Positions 19,503 to 28,729 of a stretch of DNA of 64,000 nucleotides are shown one piece after another. The notes beneath the pieces are model-generated. The model did not search any database and had not been told where the DNA came from. It was given only the letters and a program-made list of their open reading frames with translations. Made by a program: the position numbers and the translations under genes. Where the stretch lies: the NCBI GenBank assembly GCA_023382595.1, contig JAHDWB010000001.1, forward strand, positions 620,001 through 684,000. The letters run 5' to 3'. This stretch comes from Anaerolineales bacterium. GTDB taxonomy: Bacteria; Chloroflexota; Anaerolineae; Anaerolineales; Villigracilaceae. Positions within the stretch are counted from its first letter, which is position 1. Each line of letters starts with the position of its first letter.

Positions 19503-20102
19503 TTAATCTTTATTGCTCCGATCCTTTTCAAGCCAGTCCCTGATGATCTCCTGCGCTTTTCTCTTAACATCTTCCATCGGCAAGGTTGCATCAAGAATAT
19601 GGTTGTTCGGTTGTTGACGGATCCAGTTCAAATATCGAAGCCTTAGATCCCTTAGTTCATCCAGCGATATTTCCTGTTTGCGGGAAAATAAAACATCTTC
19701 AGGGGCATCCAACAAGATGTACAGGCTGGGGTGTGGGAGCAAATTTCGAACAAATCGAGTGATCCCGGCTGGGGCGTTATAACGATACCTTAAGGGATCA
19801 ATCAACAATTCATCCAGATAAAAACGGTCACAAATAATCACCTGTCCGCGCCGCATTAAAGGTGCAAATCTAAGATGATATTGAATGAACCACTTCGTTC
19901 CGCGCAAAAAAAGTTTTACAAGGGATAAAAAAACAGAATGTTTTGGAAGTTCGTAGTGTTTACCCGCATTTTCCTTAATCGTCCTTGGAACAACCGCGAT
20001 CTCCCTTTTTTGTACGCCAAGTGCGTTTTCGAGTTCACTGACCAGCGTTGATTTTCCACTTCCATCGGTCCCAATAATAGCGACAAATCTATTCTTTTTC
20101 AT
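19503..20102 (-). CDS. Thymidylate-kinase-like P-loop kinase
   Basis: 199 residues from ATG 20102. P-loop GTDGSGKSTLVSELE (about 10-24), the DRF motif in VIICDRFYLDELL, and the LID-like region DAPEDVLFSRKQEISLDEL. It has the dTMP kinase fold, but the substrate-binding segments are unlike housekeeping Tmk, and such relatives often occur beside surface-polysaccharide genes. The gene and its surroundings are visibly richer in A+T than neighbours and lie between two copies of a repeat, so horizontal acquisition is likely. Substrate unknown. Confidence 0.75.
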   Translation of the reverse strand: MKKNRFVAIIGTDGSGKSTLVSELENALGVQKREIAVVPRTIKENAGKHYELPKHSVFLSLVKLFLRGTKWFIQYHLRFAPLMRRGQVIICDRFYLDELLIDPLRYRYNAPAGITRFVRNLLPHPSLYILLDAPEDVLFSRKQEISLDELRDLRLRYLNWIRQQPNNHILDATLPMEDVKRKAQEIIRDWLEKDRSNKD

Positions 20103-20393
20103 AACCACATACCTCACCTATCAGTCTTTATTGTTTTATAAAAGCATGAGAGTAATTTTACAGCTTTTTCACCGCTTAAGTCAAATCTTTTTTTAATTTC
20201 CATCCGTCCGCAGGCTTGGCAGAATTAGATATGGATATTCACGTTGTAAGTACACACCCAATCATTCTTAAAGCTGCGGAAAATTTGAAATATTCAATAT
20301 CCTACGGACACAAACAGCACTCATGCTGTATCTATATGATAGCGTCAAAGAAATATACTCTCTTAATTGCGGGATATACAAAATTTGCGGAAT
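20103..20393. other. AT-rich spacer without a convincing gene
   Basis: Low-GC sequence upstream of the kinase gene. A weak SD (GGTGAGG) lies just before the kinase. A short 62-codon plus-strand frame here has no family resemblance and is not called. Confidence 0.6.
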
Positions 20394-21662
20394 TCATAAG
20401 ATAATTTTCTTTTTCAAATGACTTCGCAGCTTCACAGGCTTAACGCCGCCCAAATCGATCTTCGCTGCACCAATCATATCCGCGAAACGTTGTAGTCCAT
20501 TGGCAAGGGCATCAGCGAAGGCGCCATCCTTCGGGGCATCATCTTCCAGCCAAAAGCCGAGAATATGAAGCGTATTCGTCGCACGGTCCAGTTTCGGGTC
20601 GAGCCGCGCAACAAGGTCATCGCCGTACAGGATCGGCAGGGTGTAATAGCCCCACTTACGCTGATGCGCGGGCTTGTACACTTCCCACACATAATCGAAA
20701 TCGAAAACCTTCTTCGCCCGTCCGCGCGCGCTGACGATCTCCAACGGAGCGAGGAGCGTGACTTCTTCGTCCGTGGTGGGACCTTTCGGCTTCCAAATCT
20801 TCGGGATGCGTCCCGCCTCCAACTCCGACAGATGGGCTTGGTCGCTGCTGCGGATAAGGAAATTTTCCTTGAAGCCTTCCACGCGCACACGCGCGATCTC
20901 TCCCCGCTCGATCAGTCGTTCAATGCGCTCGGCTGCCTCCTTGGCAGTCACCTTGCGATGGATGTAATAACTCAGATCGGTCTTCAACGAGTTTTCACGC
21001 GCCATGCCATAAAAGGCGATATGCTTTTTACTAAAGAAGTCTTCTGTCTCTTGTACCGATACGGCGTAATCATATTCAGCCGGAAGGACACGCTCGCGCA
21101 GGTCATAGATGCGGTCGAAACCTTTGCGGTTGGTGATCATCACTTCGCCGACCAGCCAGAGGTAGAACAACGTGACCGAGGTTTCCTTGCGCCCGCGATA
21201 ACTCCACACCTTAACGGCATCGCCTTCGATGTCGCGGTTGCTGAGCGGACCTTTCTCGCGCAGTTCATCCAAAACGAACTTGACGACTTTCTTCGGCGGA
21301 TGTGTAAACGACTCCCAACGCATCCCTTTTTCGGCACGGTGTTTCATATGCAAGCGCCAGTACGGGAATTCATGCATGGGGTACATCATCAACCAGCCGC
21401 CATAGTCAAAGGCTTTGCGTTTTTCGTATGCCATTTTGTAGAGCAGATCGGGCTTGTAATTCAAAACACGCCCGTACATGGCAATGTCCTGGCTGCGGGC
21501 GACCATGACGAGCGGATCGAGCTGCAACGCCTCCATCTGGCGCAAAGCGGCTTCGGTGCCGGTCAAGCCTGAGAAACGGCGACCGGGCCAAAGTCCCTGT
21601 GAGGCGAGCAGGAAGCGGCGATAGGTTTGTTTGGAAATGGAATCCATCAGCAGACCAACCAT
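20394..21662 (-). CDS. YcaQ/AlkX-type winged-helix DNA glycosylase
   Basis: 422 residues from ATG 21662; an ATG at 21647 is an alternative, and neither has a clear SD. It belongs to the HTH_42 family: N-terminal ISKQTYRRFLLASQGLWPGR, the QLDPL motif (the family's QxD catalytic signature) in LQLDPLVMVARSQDIAMYGR, and C-terminal domains VTAKEAAERIERLIERGEI and WKPKGPTTDEEVTLLAPLE. E. coli YcaQ unhooks interstrand crosslinks and removes alkylated bases. Its last about 110 bases are duplicated at 19207-19316. Confidence 0.85.
   Translation of the reverse strand: MVGLLMDSISKQTYRRFLLASQGLWPGRRFSGLTGTEAALRQMEALQLDPLVMVARSQDIAMYGRVLNYKPDLLYKMAYEKRKAFDYGGWLMMYPMHEFPYWRLHMKHRAEKGMRWESFTHPPKKVVKFVLDELREKGPLSNRDIEGDAVKVWSYRGRKETSVTLFYLWLVGEVMITNRKGFDRIYDLRERVLPAEYDYAVSVQETEDFFSKKHIAFYGMARENSLKTDLSYYIHRKVTAKEAAERIERLIERGEIARVRVEGFKENFLIRSSDQAHLSELEAGRIPKIWKPKGPTTDEEVTLLAPLEIVSARGRAKKVFDFDYVWEVYKPAHQRKWGYYTLPILYGDDLVARLDPKLDRATNTLHILGFWLEDDAPKDGAFADALANGLQRFADMIGAAKIDLGGVKPVKLRSHLKKKIIL
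20401..20514. repeat. 3' end of the YcaQ-like gene, duplicated (right copy)
   Basis: Parent segment of the direct repeat whose other copy is at 19207-19316. The two copies flank the AT-rich kinase gene. Confidence 0.85.
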
Positions 21663-21746
21663 CAAAGCGGGGATAGGTCGAACTGAAAGATTTTAGAACT
21701 TCTGTTCCAAATTGTCAAGCGCGTTGTAAGATTCCCCAAACGAAGT

Positions 21747-24700
21747 TCACTGCGCGTCTTTCATCAACCGCAGGAAGATGTCCACGACCTGCGGATCGAA
21801 ATGCGTCCCGCGTTGCTCCTCGATGTAAGCAAGCGCTTTCTTTTTCGTCCATGCCTTGTAGCGCGGGCGAGGAGCGACGAGGAGGTCCCATGTATCTGCC
21901 ACAGCAAAGATGCGCGCGGCGAGCGGGATCTGCTCACCCTTCAATCCGCGCGGGTATCCTGTACCATCCCATCTTTCATGGTGACAATAGGGAATATCGA
22001 GTGCGGGACGCAAGTAGTGAATGGGATACAACAATTGATAGGCAAGTTCAGGGTGTCTGCGCATCTCCTGCTCATCCTGTTCGGTCAATTTCCCCACCTT
22101 GAGCAGGATGCGGTCTGAAATGCCCATTTTTCCAATGTCGTGTAATAGCGCGCCGCGCCGGATGTGCTGGAGTTCGCTGTCCTTGATGCCCATCGCCTTG
22201 GCAAGGACCAACGTCATGTCGGTAACGCGGCGGGTGTAGCCTTCCATGTCGCTGTTGCGCAAGTCCAGGGCGCGTGCCCAGCCTTCGATGGTGGCTTCGT
22301 AGGCGATCGCCAATTCCATGTTCGCGCGCTGGAGGTTATCAAACAATTGTGAGTTGTCGATCGTGATGGCTGCCTGCCCTGCCAATGTCTCAAGAAATTC
22401 CAACCACTCACCGGTCGGCTTGAACTCCGAGCGAAAATAGACCTCCATGACACCCTTGACCTCGCCTTTGACGACAAGCGGCAGGCATAGATAGCTTTTG
22501 AATTGTTCCTGTGACCATAGTTCAGCGAAGGGAGGATTATCCACAATAAGGGACGGGTCGGGAATAGTGATCATGCGGCGTTCCATGACGCTGCGCCCCG
22601 CAAAACCATCGTTGAGATGAATCCTTGCGCTTTCAACAAAATGTGTATTAAATCCACGCCCTGCGGAAAACTGCAGGGTTTGGTCGTAGGGATGGAGGAG
22701 GAGCACGTCAGCGGCATCCACGCCCAGCCGCTCAACGACATGGTTCAGCAGGATGTTGAGCGTAACGCGCAGATCCAAACTGGAGGCGATGGCTTTGTCA
22801 ATGGTGCGCAACGTTTGCAGATGTTCGAGGCGGTGAACTGCTTCCTGACGCAAACGCGTCGAGTGGATCGCCCCCGCCGCCTGGGATGCAAACAGGGAAA
22901 GTAAACGCTCATCCGCTTCGGTGTACTTCCGTTCGGAGTCGTCGACTTCATCCACGACGAGCACGCCGATCAGTTCGCCGCCATACAACATGGGCACTTC
23001 CATGATCGCGCGCAAGGGAACATGCTCATATCTTGGAGAACGCCCCTCCCACGTGGAGTAATCCGCAACGCGGAGAGGCTTGCGGGTTTGCGCCACATAT
23101 CCTGCCGCTCCTTCGCCGATCTTTAAACGTGAACCGGTGGGGATGTAGGTATGGGTGTACATTGCCAGGACAAGTTCACCGGAAGATGAATCGAGAAGAT
23201 ACATCCCGCTTGAACTCGAATTCAAGAGTTTCTTTGCCGTATCCACGATCAGCATCAGCAGGGAATCCAGATCCAATTCTTCGGAAAACGCCATGCTGGT
23301 CTGATAGAGCGATTCGAATTCCCTCGCGCGGCTTGCCGTCTCATCATACAGGCGGGTGCGATGCAGGGTGGCTCCAATTATTTCCGCAAGTGAATAGAGG
23401 AGTTTCAGTTGTTGCGGGGTGAGTTGCAGAGGCAGAGGCACTGCAATAAACAACACCCCGACCATTTCAGCCCCCGCACGGATGGGCAGACAGGCTCCTC
23501 CCCAGCCTTCAGGAATCAGGCTGCGGACAGACGAATGCGACAGGGGATCCCTTGCAAACTCTGCAGAAACGTGAGGCTGTCCCGTGGCAAATACCGTTCC
23601 CGCTACGCCGCTCCCAACTTTGATGTTGAGGTCATGAATGTCTTCGAACCATCCGCGGGACGAAATACTTTGCAGTTCATCCCGGTCGCTATTGTGAAGC
23701 AGAATCGAACCTGTATCGGTTCCGATCGCTTCCAGAGTTCGGTCCAGCAAAACGGGCAGCGCCTCCGCCAGGGATGTTATCGTCCGCAGCGAGGCAGAAA
23801 CGTTGTACAAGGCTTCAAGCTCGATCAAGCGTTGACGCAGAAAATCCTCCATGTGTCTGCGCTCGGTAATATCCTGAATGGTGCCTTTCATTCGCAGCAG
23901 ATTGCCGCTCGCGTCCTCCTCCAACTCTCCCTTACCGTGCACCCAGCGCTCGGACCCGTCATTTTTACGGACGATCATATATTCACGATCGAAACGATTC
24001 CGCCCGCGAACCACCTCCTCCGTAAAGTATTGAGCCATAAACTCCTGATAATCCGGGTGAATAATGTCCAACCACCCGTTGATCGAACGCTCATACATCT
24101 CATCGATGCCGAATATCTCATCCAAAACTTCGGAGCTCTTCCACAGCCCCGTGGAAAAATCCAACACATAACTGCCCAACCCGGCAATGGATTGGGATTC
24201 TTTCAAAAAGTTCTCGCTCTCAAGAATGGCTTGCTCCGCCCTGATCCGCTCGGTAACATCCCGCAGCAAGCCCTCGTGATAAATTATATTTCCGTGCTCA
24301 TCGTGAATATAATTACCGTGGTCTTCCACCCATATCTCGGAGCCGTCCTTTCGGCGCATCCGATAGACCTCGGTCTGTTTCTGTCCAGTATCCAGAATGT
24401 GGCTGTCGCGTTCATCCGGCGAAAAATAAAGCTCGCTCTTGATGTCCACCTGCAGCATTTCCTCCCGCGAGGCATAACCGAACATTCGTACCATGGCCGG
24501 ATTGACCTCCACAAACCTGCCATCGTGTGTACTGCGATAGATTCCGTCCATCATATTATCGAACAGGGACCGGTACCGTTCCTCCGATTCGCGCAGGGCA
24601 TCCTCCATCCGCCTGCGCTCGGTCACATTGCGCGCGACCCATAGCGTTCTATCGCCGCCCAGGGATGAGATGGTCGCCTCGAACCAGAATATCCTATTAT

Positions 24701-25337
24701 CGATTACCAGGCTGTATTCTATTTCTGCGGGCTGTTTTGTATCCACCACTCTTTGCACGGTATCGATAAAGTACGCAGCCCGTTCCGCTGGAAAAACATC
24801 CAGCAAACTCCTGCCCAGCAGTTCATGCGACGGCTTGTAAAGCAGCTCAGGATTGGTCGGGGCAATATCGCAGTATATGCCATCCCTGTCGATCACCAAC
24901 ACAACATCCCTCATGGACTCGAGCAGACCGCGCATTTCAGACTCGGATGCAGACAGCGCACCCTCCGCCTTCTTTCTATCGGTCACATCGTGAATGATGG
25001 CGAATTCAACCGGACGACCGCCCACAATACCGGATGAAACCTGCACTTCCACAGTTCGGATTTCGCCGCTGGAAAGTTTATGCGTATGTACAGGCAGATG
25101 CCGCTCCGCATCCATCCCCACCCATGCCTGTTCCTTCACAGGAGAATTGATCTCCACCATATCCATCCCCCGCAATTCCTCCAGCGGGTATCCGTAAAAT
25201 CTTTCAGCCGCCGGGTTTGCATCCAGGATCCGCCCTGATTCGGGTTCAATCAGGAGCATGACCGCATGATGCTTCCTGAAGATATCAAGAAACGAATCGT
25301 CTTTTTTCGAGGTCGGCTCGTGCGGTCCCTGTTCCAT
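21747..25337 (-). CDS. PAS-PAS-PAS-PAS-GAF-GAF-GAF-HD-GYP sensor phosphodiesterase
   Basis: 1196 residues from ATG 25337; a TTG at 25412 would add 25 residues but has no SD at a fitting distance. Four PAS modules (about residues 12-520) each open with a motif such as HAVMLLIEPESGRILDANPA or MMDGIYRSTHDGRFVEVNPA. Three GAF domains (about 525-1010) follow, then an HD-GYP domain with LLHDIGKMG (HD pair), CHHERWDGTGYPRGLKGEQI (the HHE and GYP signature) and FAVADTWD. HD-GYP enzymes hydrolyse c-di-GMP or related cyclic dinucleotides. No membrane segment is present, so it is a cytosolic multi-input sensor. No GGDEF gene is in the window. Confidence 0.9.
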   Translation of the reverse strand: MEQGPHEPTSKKDDSFLDIFRKHHAVMLLIEPESGRILDANPAAERFYGYPLEELRGMDMVEINSPVKEQAWVGMDAERHLPVHTHKLSSGEIRTVEVQVSSGIVGGRPVEFAIIHDVTDRKKAEGALSASESEMRGLLESMRDVVLVIDRDGIYCDIAPTNPELLYKPSHELLGRSLLDVFPAERAAYFIDTVQRVVDTKQPAEIEYSLVIDNRIFWFEATISSLGGDRTLWVARNVTERRRMEDALRESEERYRSLFDNMMDGIYRSTHDGRFVEVNPAMVRMFGYASREEMLQVDIKSELYFSPDERDSHILDTGQKQTEVYRMRRKDGSEIWVEDHGNYIHDEHGNIIYHEGLLRDVTERIRAEQAILESENFLKESQSIAGLGSYVLDFSTGLWKSSEVLDEIFGIDEMYERSINGWLDIIHPDYQEFMAQYFTEEVVRGRNRFDREYMIVRKNDGSERWVHGKGELEEDASGNLLRMKGTIQDITERRHMEDFLRQRLIELEALYNVSASLRTITSLAEALPVLLDRTLEAIGTDTGSILLHNSDRDELQSISSRGWFEDIHDLNIKVGSGVAGTVFATGQPHVSAEFARDPLSHSSVRSLIPEGWGGACLPIRAGAEMVGVLFIAVPLPLQLTPQQLKLLYSLAEIIGATLHRTRLYDETASRAREFESLYQTSMAFSEELDLDSLLMLIVDTAKKLLNSSSSGMYLLDSSSGELVLAMYTHTYIPTGSRLKIGEGAAGYVAQTRKPLRVADYSTWEGRSPRYEHVPLRAIMEVPMLYGGELIGVLVVDEVDDSERKYTEADERLLSLFASQAAGAIHSTRLRQEAVHRLEHLQTLRTIDKAIASSLDLRVTLNILLNHVVERLGVDAADVLLLHPYDQTLQFSAGRGFNTHFVESARIHLNDGFAGRSVMERRMITIPDPSLIVDNPPFAELWSQEQFKSYLCLPLVVKGEVKGVMEVYFRSEFKPTGEWLEFLETLAGQAAITIDNSQLFDNLQRANMELAIAYEATIEGWARALDLRNSDMEGYTRRVTDMTLVLAKAMGIKDSELQHIRRGALLHDIGKMGISDRILLKVGKLTEQDEQEMRRHPELAYQLLYPIHYLRPALDIPYCHHERWDGTGYPRGLKGEQIPLAARIFAVADTWDLLVAPRPRYKAWTKKKALAYIEEQRGTHFDPQVVDIFLRLMKDAQ

Positions 25338-25344
25338 TACAGAA

Positions 25345-25419
25345 TCAACTTGAAAAGCCGCAAGCAAACAAAGTGGCAGCCGCTTTGTTTCCGGGGAAAA
25401 CAGAATAAGCAACTGCCAT
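25345..25419 (-). CDS. Possible 24-codon upstream ORF of the HD-GYP gene
   Basis: ATG 25419 with the good SD GAGGTGAACC, reading MAVAYSVFPGNKAAATLFAC and four more residues to TGA at 25345. It ends 7 bases before the HD-GYP ATG, which itself lacks an SD. Termination-coupled initiation is a possible role. It may equally be noise. Confidence 0.3.
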   Translation of the reverse strand: MAVAYSVFPGNKAAATLFACGFSS

Positions 25420-25435
25420 GGTTCACCTCATATAG

Positions 25436-25465
25436 GATAAAAAGACCGACGACTCATCATCGGTC
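25436..25465 (-). terminator. Terminator after the small membrane-protein operon
   Basis: Minus strand: GACCGATGA, loop TGAG, TCGTCGGTC (one G-T pair), then TTTTTAT. Confidence 0.75.
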
Positions 25466-25478
25466 CCATCGTATTTGA

Positions 25479-25670
25479 TTAATCGTCGGTCAGTGAGGCG
25501 ATCGCCCGCAACAAGCCAAAGACCAGCACCCCCAATTTCAACCCTTCACCGGTTGTGATGGCTGTTTCACGCTCACTTCTCTCCGCGCGGCGTGATAGAA
25601 GCATCGCCGCAATGAGACCGGTCATTGCGCCAATCAACGCGCCGCCAAGCAATACTCTGCTTTTGTTCAT
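25479..25670 (-). CDS. Small membrane protein, YtxH-like size and shape
   Basis: 63 residues: a glycine-rich N-terminal membrane segment (VLLGGALIGAMTGLIAAMLL), a charged stretch RRAERSERE, and a second hydrophobic stretch LKLGVLVFGLLRAIASL. It overlaps the preceding gene by 4 bases (ATGA). The family is not recognised; the function is unknown. Confidence 0.7.
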   Translation of the reverse strand: MNKSRVLLGGALIGAMTGLIAAMLLSRRAERSERETAITTGEGLKLGVLVFGLLRAIASLTDD

Positions 25671-26092
25671 GGTGTCATCCTTTCAAAGAATGTTTTGACG
25701 GCTTCAAGCCATCCGTTCACGGCAAGCACCGGCTTGACCGCCATATCCGCCCCGCGGACGATATAGCTGCGCGCCAGATACACGTAATCCTGCGCAACGC
25801 CGGTATAGTACGGCAAGGCGCCCAGCGCGCGCGCCATCAGGTAGATCAGCCCGACGAGCAGCGCGAGGAATATCAATCCGGCGATCAGGATGGGAATGAT
25901 GATCCAGATCGTGGAGATCGCCGCCCAGCGCCCTACATCACCACCCTGATTGAAAGTGGCATGGCTGACCAGTACGATCATGCCAATAAAAAGGACAGCA
26001 CTCAAAATGACGGGCAGGAAAACCTGCAGGGTGCGTTGTTTTCGGTGCCGTTGATAGGAATAGTGTTCGGGATGTGGAAGCTTAGCTTTCAT
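25667..26092 (-). CDS. Unknown membrane protein with two TM segments
   Basis: 141 residues. ATG 26092 is chosen over the longer frame because the longer one reads through the ftsZ terminator. TM segments lie near residues 24-44 and 58-86, followed by a soluble tail (YVYLARSYIVRGADMAVKPV). A TAAAAT box ends 8 bases before the ATG, suggesting an almost leaderless transcript. Coupled to the 63-residue membrane protein. Function unknown. Confidence 0.72.
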   Translation of the reverse strand: MKAKLPHPEHYSYQRHRKQRTLQVFLPVILSAVLFIGMIVLVSHATFNQGGDVGRWAAISTIWIIIPILIAGLIFLALLVGLIYLMARALGALPYYTGVAQDYVYLARSYIVRGADMAVKPVLAVNGWLEAVKTFFERMTP

Positions 26093-26111
26093 CAAGTCTA
26101 TTTTACCAAAA

Positions 26112-26149
26112 TAAAAAGCCCCCAAAGGTTACAAAAACCTTTGGGGGCT
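26112..26149 (-). terminator. Terminator of the division/cell-wall cluster after ftsZ
   Basis: 14-bp perfect stem AGCCCCCAAAGGTT with loop TTTGT on the minus strand, followed by TTTTTATTTT. It marks the end of the dcw transcript. Confidence 0.92.
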
Positions 26150-26162
26150 GTAAGCGTGTTAT

Positions 26163-27320
26163 TTACCGCCTGTTCCTCAAAAACGTCGGCACATCAAGAT
26201 CGTCAGTGTTGAGAGTGAGTGGCTGGGATTTCACATCCGCGGAGGCGCGGGTTTCGGCATCGACGCTGACGGATTCGTTGGGGCGTGAGAAAAGCATGCC
26301 GGAAGCAGGAGCAGGCTTCTCCGTCCGCGAGAGGCGCTCAAGAGCGCGACGCGGTACTCCGCTGCGCTCAAATCCCGTCGCAATGACGGTCACGCGGATA
26401 TCGTCGCCCATATCCGGATCGATGACTGCACCGAAGATCATGTTGACATCGGGATGCGCGGTCTCGCGGATGATGGCGGCGGCTTGGTTGACTTCGAAGA
26501 GGGTCATGTTCGGACCGCCGGTAACGTTGAAGAGCACGCCGCGCGCGCCGTCGATGGTGATGTCGAGCAGTTGGCTGGAAATGGCTTGTTCAGCGGCAGT
26601 CTTGGCGCGTTCATCGCCGGAGCCGCGACCGACAGCCATGAGCGCTGCGCCGCCTTCGGACATGATGGCTTTGACGTCGGCAAAGTCGAGGTTGATCAAA
26701 CCGGGGATGGTGATCAATTCGGAGATGCCCTGGATGCCCTGATGCAGGACCTCATCCGCCATGCGGAAGGCATCCTGCAACGAGGATTTTTTATCCGCCA
26801 GTTGAAGCAAACGGTCGTTGGGGATGGAGATGAGGGTATGCGCATGTTCCTTCATCTTTGTGACGCCCGCTTCCGCGGATTGGGCGCGGCGCGCGCCTTC
26901 AAACGTGAAGGGGCGGGTGACCACACCAATGGTCAGCGCACCGCATTCCTTGGCAACTTGCGACACAACAGGAGCCGCACCTGTGCCGGTGCCGCCGCCC
27001 ATGCCCGCAGTGACGAAGACCATGTCCGCGCCTTTGAGCACGTTGTAGAGTTCGTCGGATGATTCCTCGGCGGCTTTACGCCCGATCTCGGGGTCGCCGC
27101 CTGCGCCAAGTCCGCGTGTGATCTTATCGCCGAGGCGCACGCGTACGGGAGCACGCGACAAGGTGAGCGCCTGCGCATCGGAGTTGGCGGCGATGAATTC
27201 GACGCCTTGAATGCCCTCTTCCATCATGCGGTTGATGGCATTCTGTCCGGCACCGCCCACGCCGATGACTTTAATTCGGGCGAAGGCTTCGGATTGCAGA
27301 TTTCTTTTGTTCGTGTCCAT
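26163..27320 (-). CDS. ftsZ: Cell division protein FtsZ
   Basis: 385 residues. Tubulin-like GTPase that builds the division ring. The GTP loop [11 protein letters not shown] is at 107-116, the T7 loop is near [11 protein letters not shown], and the C-terminal conserved peptide [13 protein letters not shown], which binds FtsA and other partners, is intact at the very end. SD GGAGGAACAA before the ATG. Last gene of the dcw cluster. A 162-base gap with a long hairpin separates it from ftsA, so it may be partly expressed on its own. Confidence 0.98.
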   Translation of the reverse strand: MDTNKRNLQSEAFARIKVIGVGGAGQNAINRMMEEGIQGVEFIAANSDAQALTLSRAPVRVRLGDKITRGLGAGGDPEIGRKAAEESSDELYNVLKGADMVFVTAGMGGGTGTGAAPVVSQVAKECGALTIGVVTRPFTFEGARRAQSAEAGVTKMKEHAHTLISIPNDRLLQLADKKSSLQDAFRMADEVLHQGIQGISELITIPGLINLDFADVKAIMSEGGAALMAVGRGSGDERAKTAAEQAISSQLLDITIDGARGVLFNVTGGPNMTLFEVNQAAAIIRETAHPDVNMIFGAVIDPDMGDDIRVTVIATGFERSGVPRRALERLSRTEKPAPASGMLFSRPNESVSVDAETRASADVKSQPLTLNTDDLDVPTFLRNRR

Positions 27321-27429
27321 TTGTTCCTCCTGGCAAGGGATTTGCCAATCTTAAACGAGAATGCGATTTTTTAACAGGGTTAAATTCAATTTTGCAATGT
27401 TGTCATCCTGCTTTGAGCATGACTTGTTT

Positions 27430-27474
27430 CTTTCTTCTTTCCTCTTTTCTCGAATTAAAGAGGAAAGAAGAAAG
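27430..27474. repeat. 18-bp perfect inverted repeat between ftsA and ftsZ
   Basis: CTTTCTTCTTTCCTCTTT at 27430-27447 and its exact complement at 27457-27474, with a 9-base loop. Pyrimidine-rich on one arm and purine-rich on the other. There is no T-run after it on the minus strand, so it is not a classic terminator; RNA processing or attenuation is possible. Confidence 0.8.
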
Positions 27475-27482
27475 AGAATTTC

Positions 27483-28727
27483 CTACGGCAACAATCGTTT
27501 TATAAAATTCTTTATTGCATCAAAGTTCATATTGCTCTCTCCTCTCGATCTGCGGCGTTTCTTTCCGCCGCCTGAAACCTCGACGTGATGGTCATGCATG
27601 GCAACCGCCCATTGCAAAAGACCAACACTCGTGGAATATGCGGGCGAATTGAGTTTGTCCACAAGACCTTTAAGATTTTGCGGTTGTGCAGTCCGCACGG
27701 GCAAACCCAACACTTCGCTTGCGACTCTGTTGATACCGGGCAGGGCAGATGTGCCGCCCGTTAGAACCATGCCGGCAGGGAGCAGACCATCATAACCGGA
27801 ACGCTTGATCTCCTGCATGATCAAACGGAAGGTCTCTTCGGCGCGGGCTTCGATGATGTGTGCCAGATCCTGCCGGTTGATGCGGACATCGCGGTCTTCG
27901 CCGAACGGACGCATGAGGAAGAATTCCTCGCTTCCAATTTCGGACCGGACAGCATGTCCCTGCTGTTTCTTGACATCCTCCGCCTGTGAAATGGACAGGC
28001 GCAATCCGTGCGCAATATCCTGTGTGATGTGATTGCCGCCGACGGCAAGCACCATCGTATGCCAGACATCGCCGTCCACATAAATTGCCAGGTCGGTCGT
28101 GCCGCCGCCAATGTCACAGACAGCCACGCCCATCTGACGTTCCTGCTCGGTCAGCACCACTTCAGCGGAAGCGAGCGGATTCAGAACGAACTGCTGGATC
28201 TCCACGCCCGCCGCGCCGACACACTGGCGTAAGTTATCAACTGTTGCGGATGCGGCAGTGATAATGTGTGTTTCCACTTCCAGTTTGTAGCCGTGCATCC
28301 CGACTGGCGTTTTCACACCTTCCTGCCCGTCCACCGAGATACCGCGCTGGATGATGTGAATGATCTCGCGGTCGTGCGGGATGGCGATGGCTTGCGCCTG
28401 ATCCAGCGCGCGCGCCAGATCTGCCACGTCAATAATGCCACCCGGCACGCCTGCCGCGCCGCGGCTGTTGACAGACGACACATGCGCGCCAGCCAAACTA
28501 ACCAGCGCCGCTGTGATCTCCATCCCGGAAGTTCCTTCCGCTTTTTCAACGGAGCGTTTGACGGCTTGCGACGCGGCGGCAAGATCCACGATGATGCCCT
28601 TGCGGATGCCCGCAGAAGGCTCGATGCCCACGCCGAGAATGCGCAGGGACTTGTCATCCTCCACGCGTCCGACAAGGGTGCAAACTTTGGTCGTGCCTAC
28701 GTCAATGCCAACAACTATCTCATCCAT
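27483..28727 (-). CDS. ftsA: Cell division protein FtsA
   Basis: 414 residues. Actin-fold ATPase that tethers FtsZ to the membrane. Phosphate 1 loop VVGIDVGTTKVCTLVG, phosphate 2 loop VCDIGGGTTDLAIY and adenosine loop VLTGGTSALPGI are present. The C-terminal NFDAIKNFIKRLLP is the amphipathic membrane-targeting helix. It starts 2 bases after the ftsQ stop. Confidence 0.97.
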   Translation of the reverse strand: MDEIVVGIDVGTTKVCTLVGRVEDDKSLRILGVGIEPSAGIRKGIIVDLAAASQAVKRSVEKAEGTSGMEITAALVSLAGAHVSSVNSRGAAGVPGGIIDVADLARALDQAQAIAIPHDREIIHIIQRGISVDGQEGVKTPVGMHGYKLEVETHIITAASATVDNLRQCVGAAGVEIQQFVLNPLASAEVVLTEQERQMGVAVCDIGGGTTDLAIYVDGDVWHTMVLAVGGNHITQDIAHGLRLSISQAEDVKKQQGHAVRSEIGSEEFFLMRPFGEDRDVRINRQDLAHIIEARAEETFRLIMQEIKRSGYDGLLPAGMVLTGGTSALPGINRVASEVLGLPVRTAQPQNLKGLVDKLNSPAYSTSVGLLQWAVAMHDHHVEVSGGGKKRRRSRGESNMNFDAIKNFIKRLLP

Positions 28728-28729
28728 GA

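Noticed and set aside
20216-20404. 62-codon plus-strand frame in the AT-rich spacer
   Set aside because: No SD, no motif, and it runs into the 3' end of the convergent glycosylase gene.
20565-21572. 335-codon plus-strand open frame
   Set aside because: Antisense shadow of the YcaQ-like gene, whose protein has clear family motifs.
23409-24644. 411-codon plus-strand open frame
   Set aside because: It is fully antisense to the PAS/GAF region of the HD-GYP protein, has no SD and no recognisable motif; long antisense frames are expected in GC-rich DNA.
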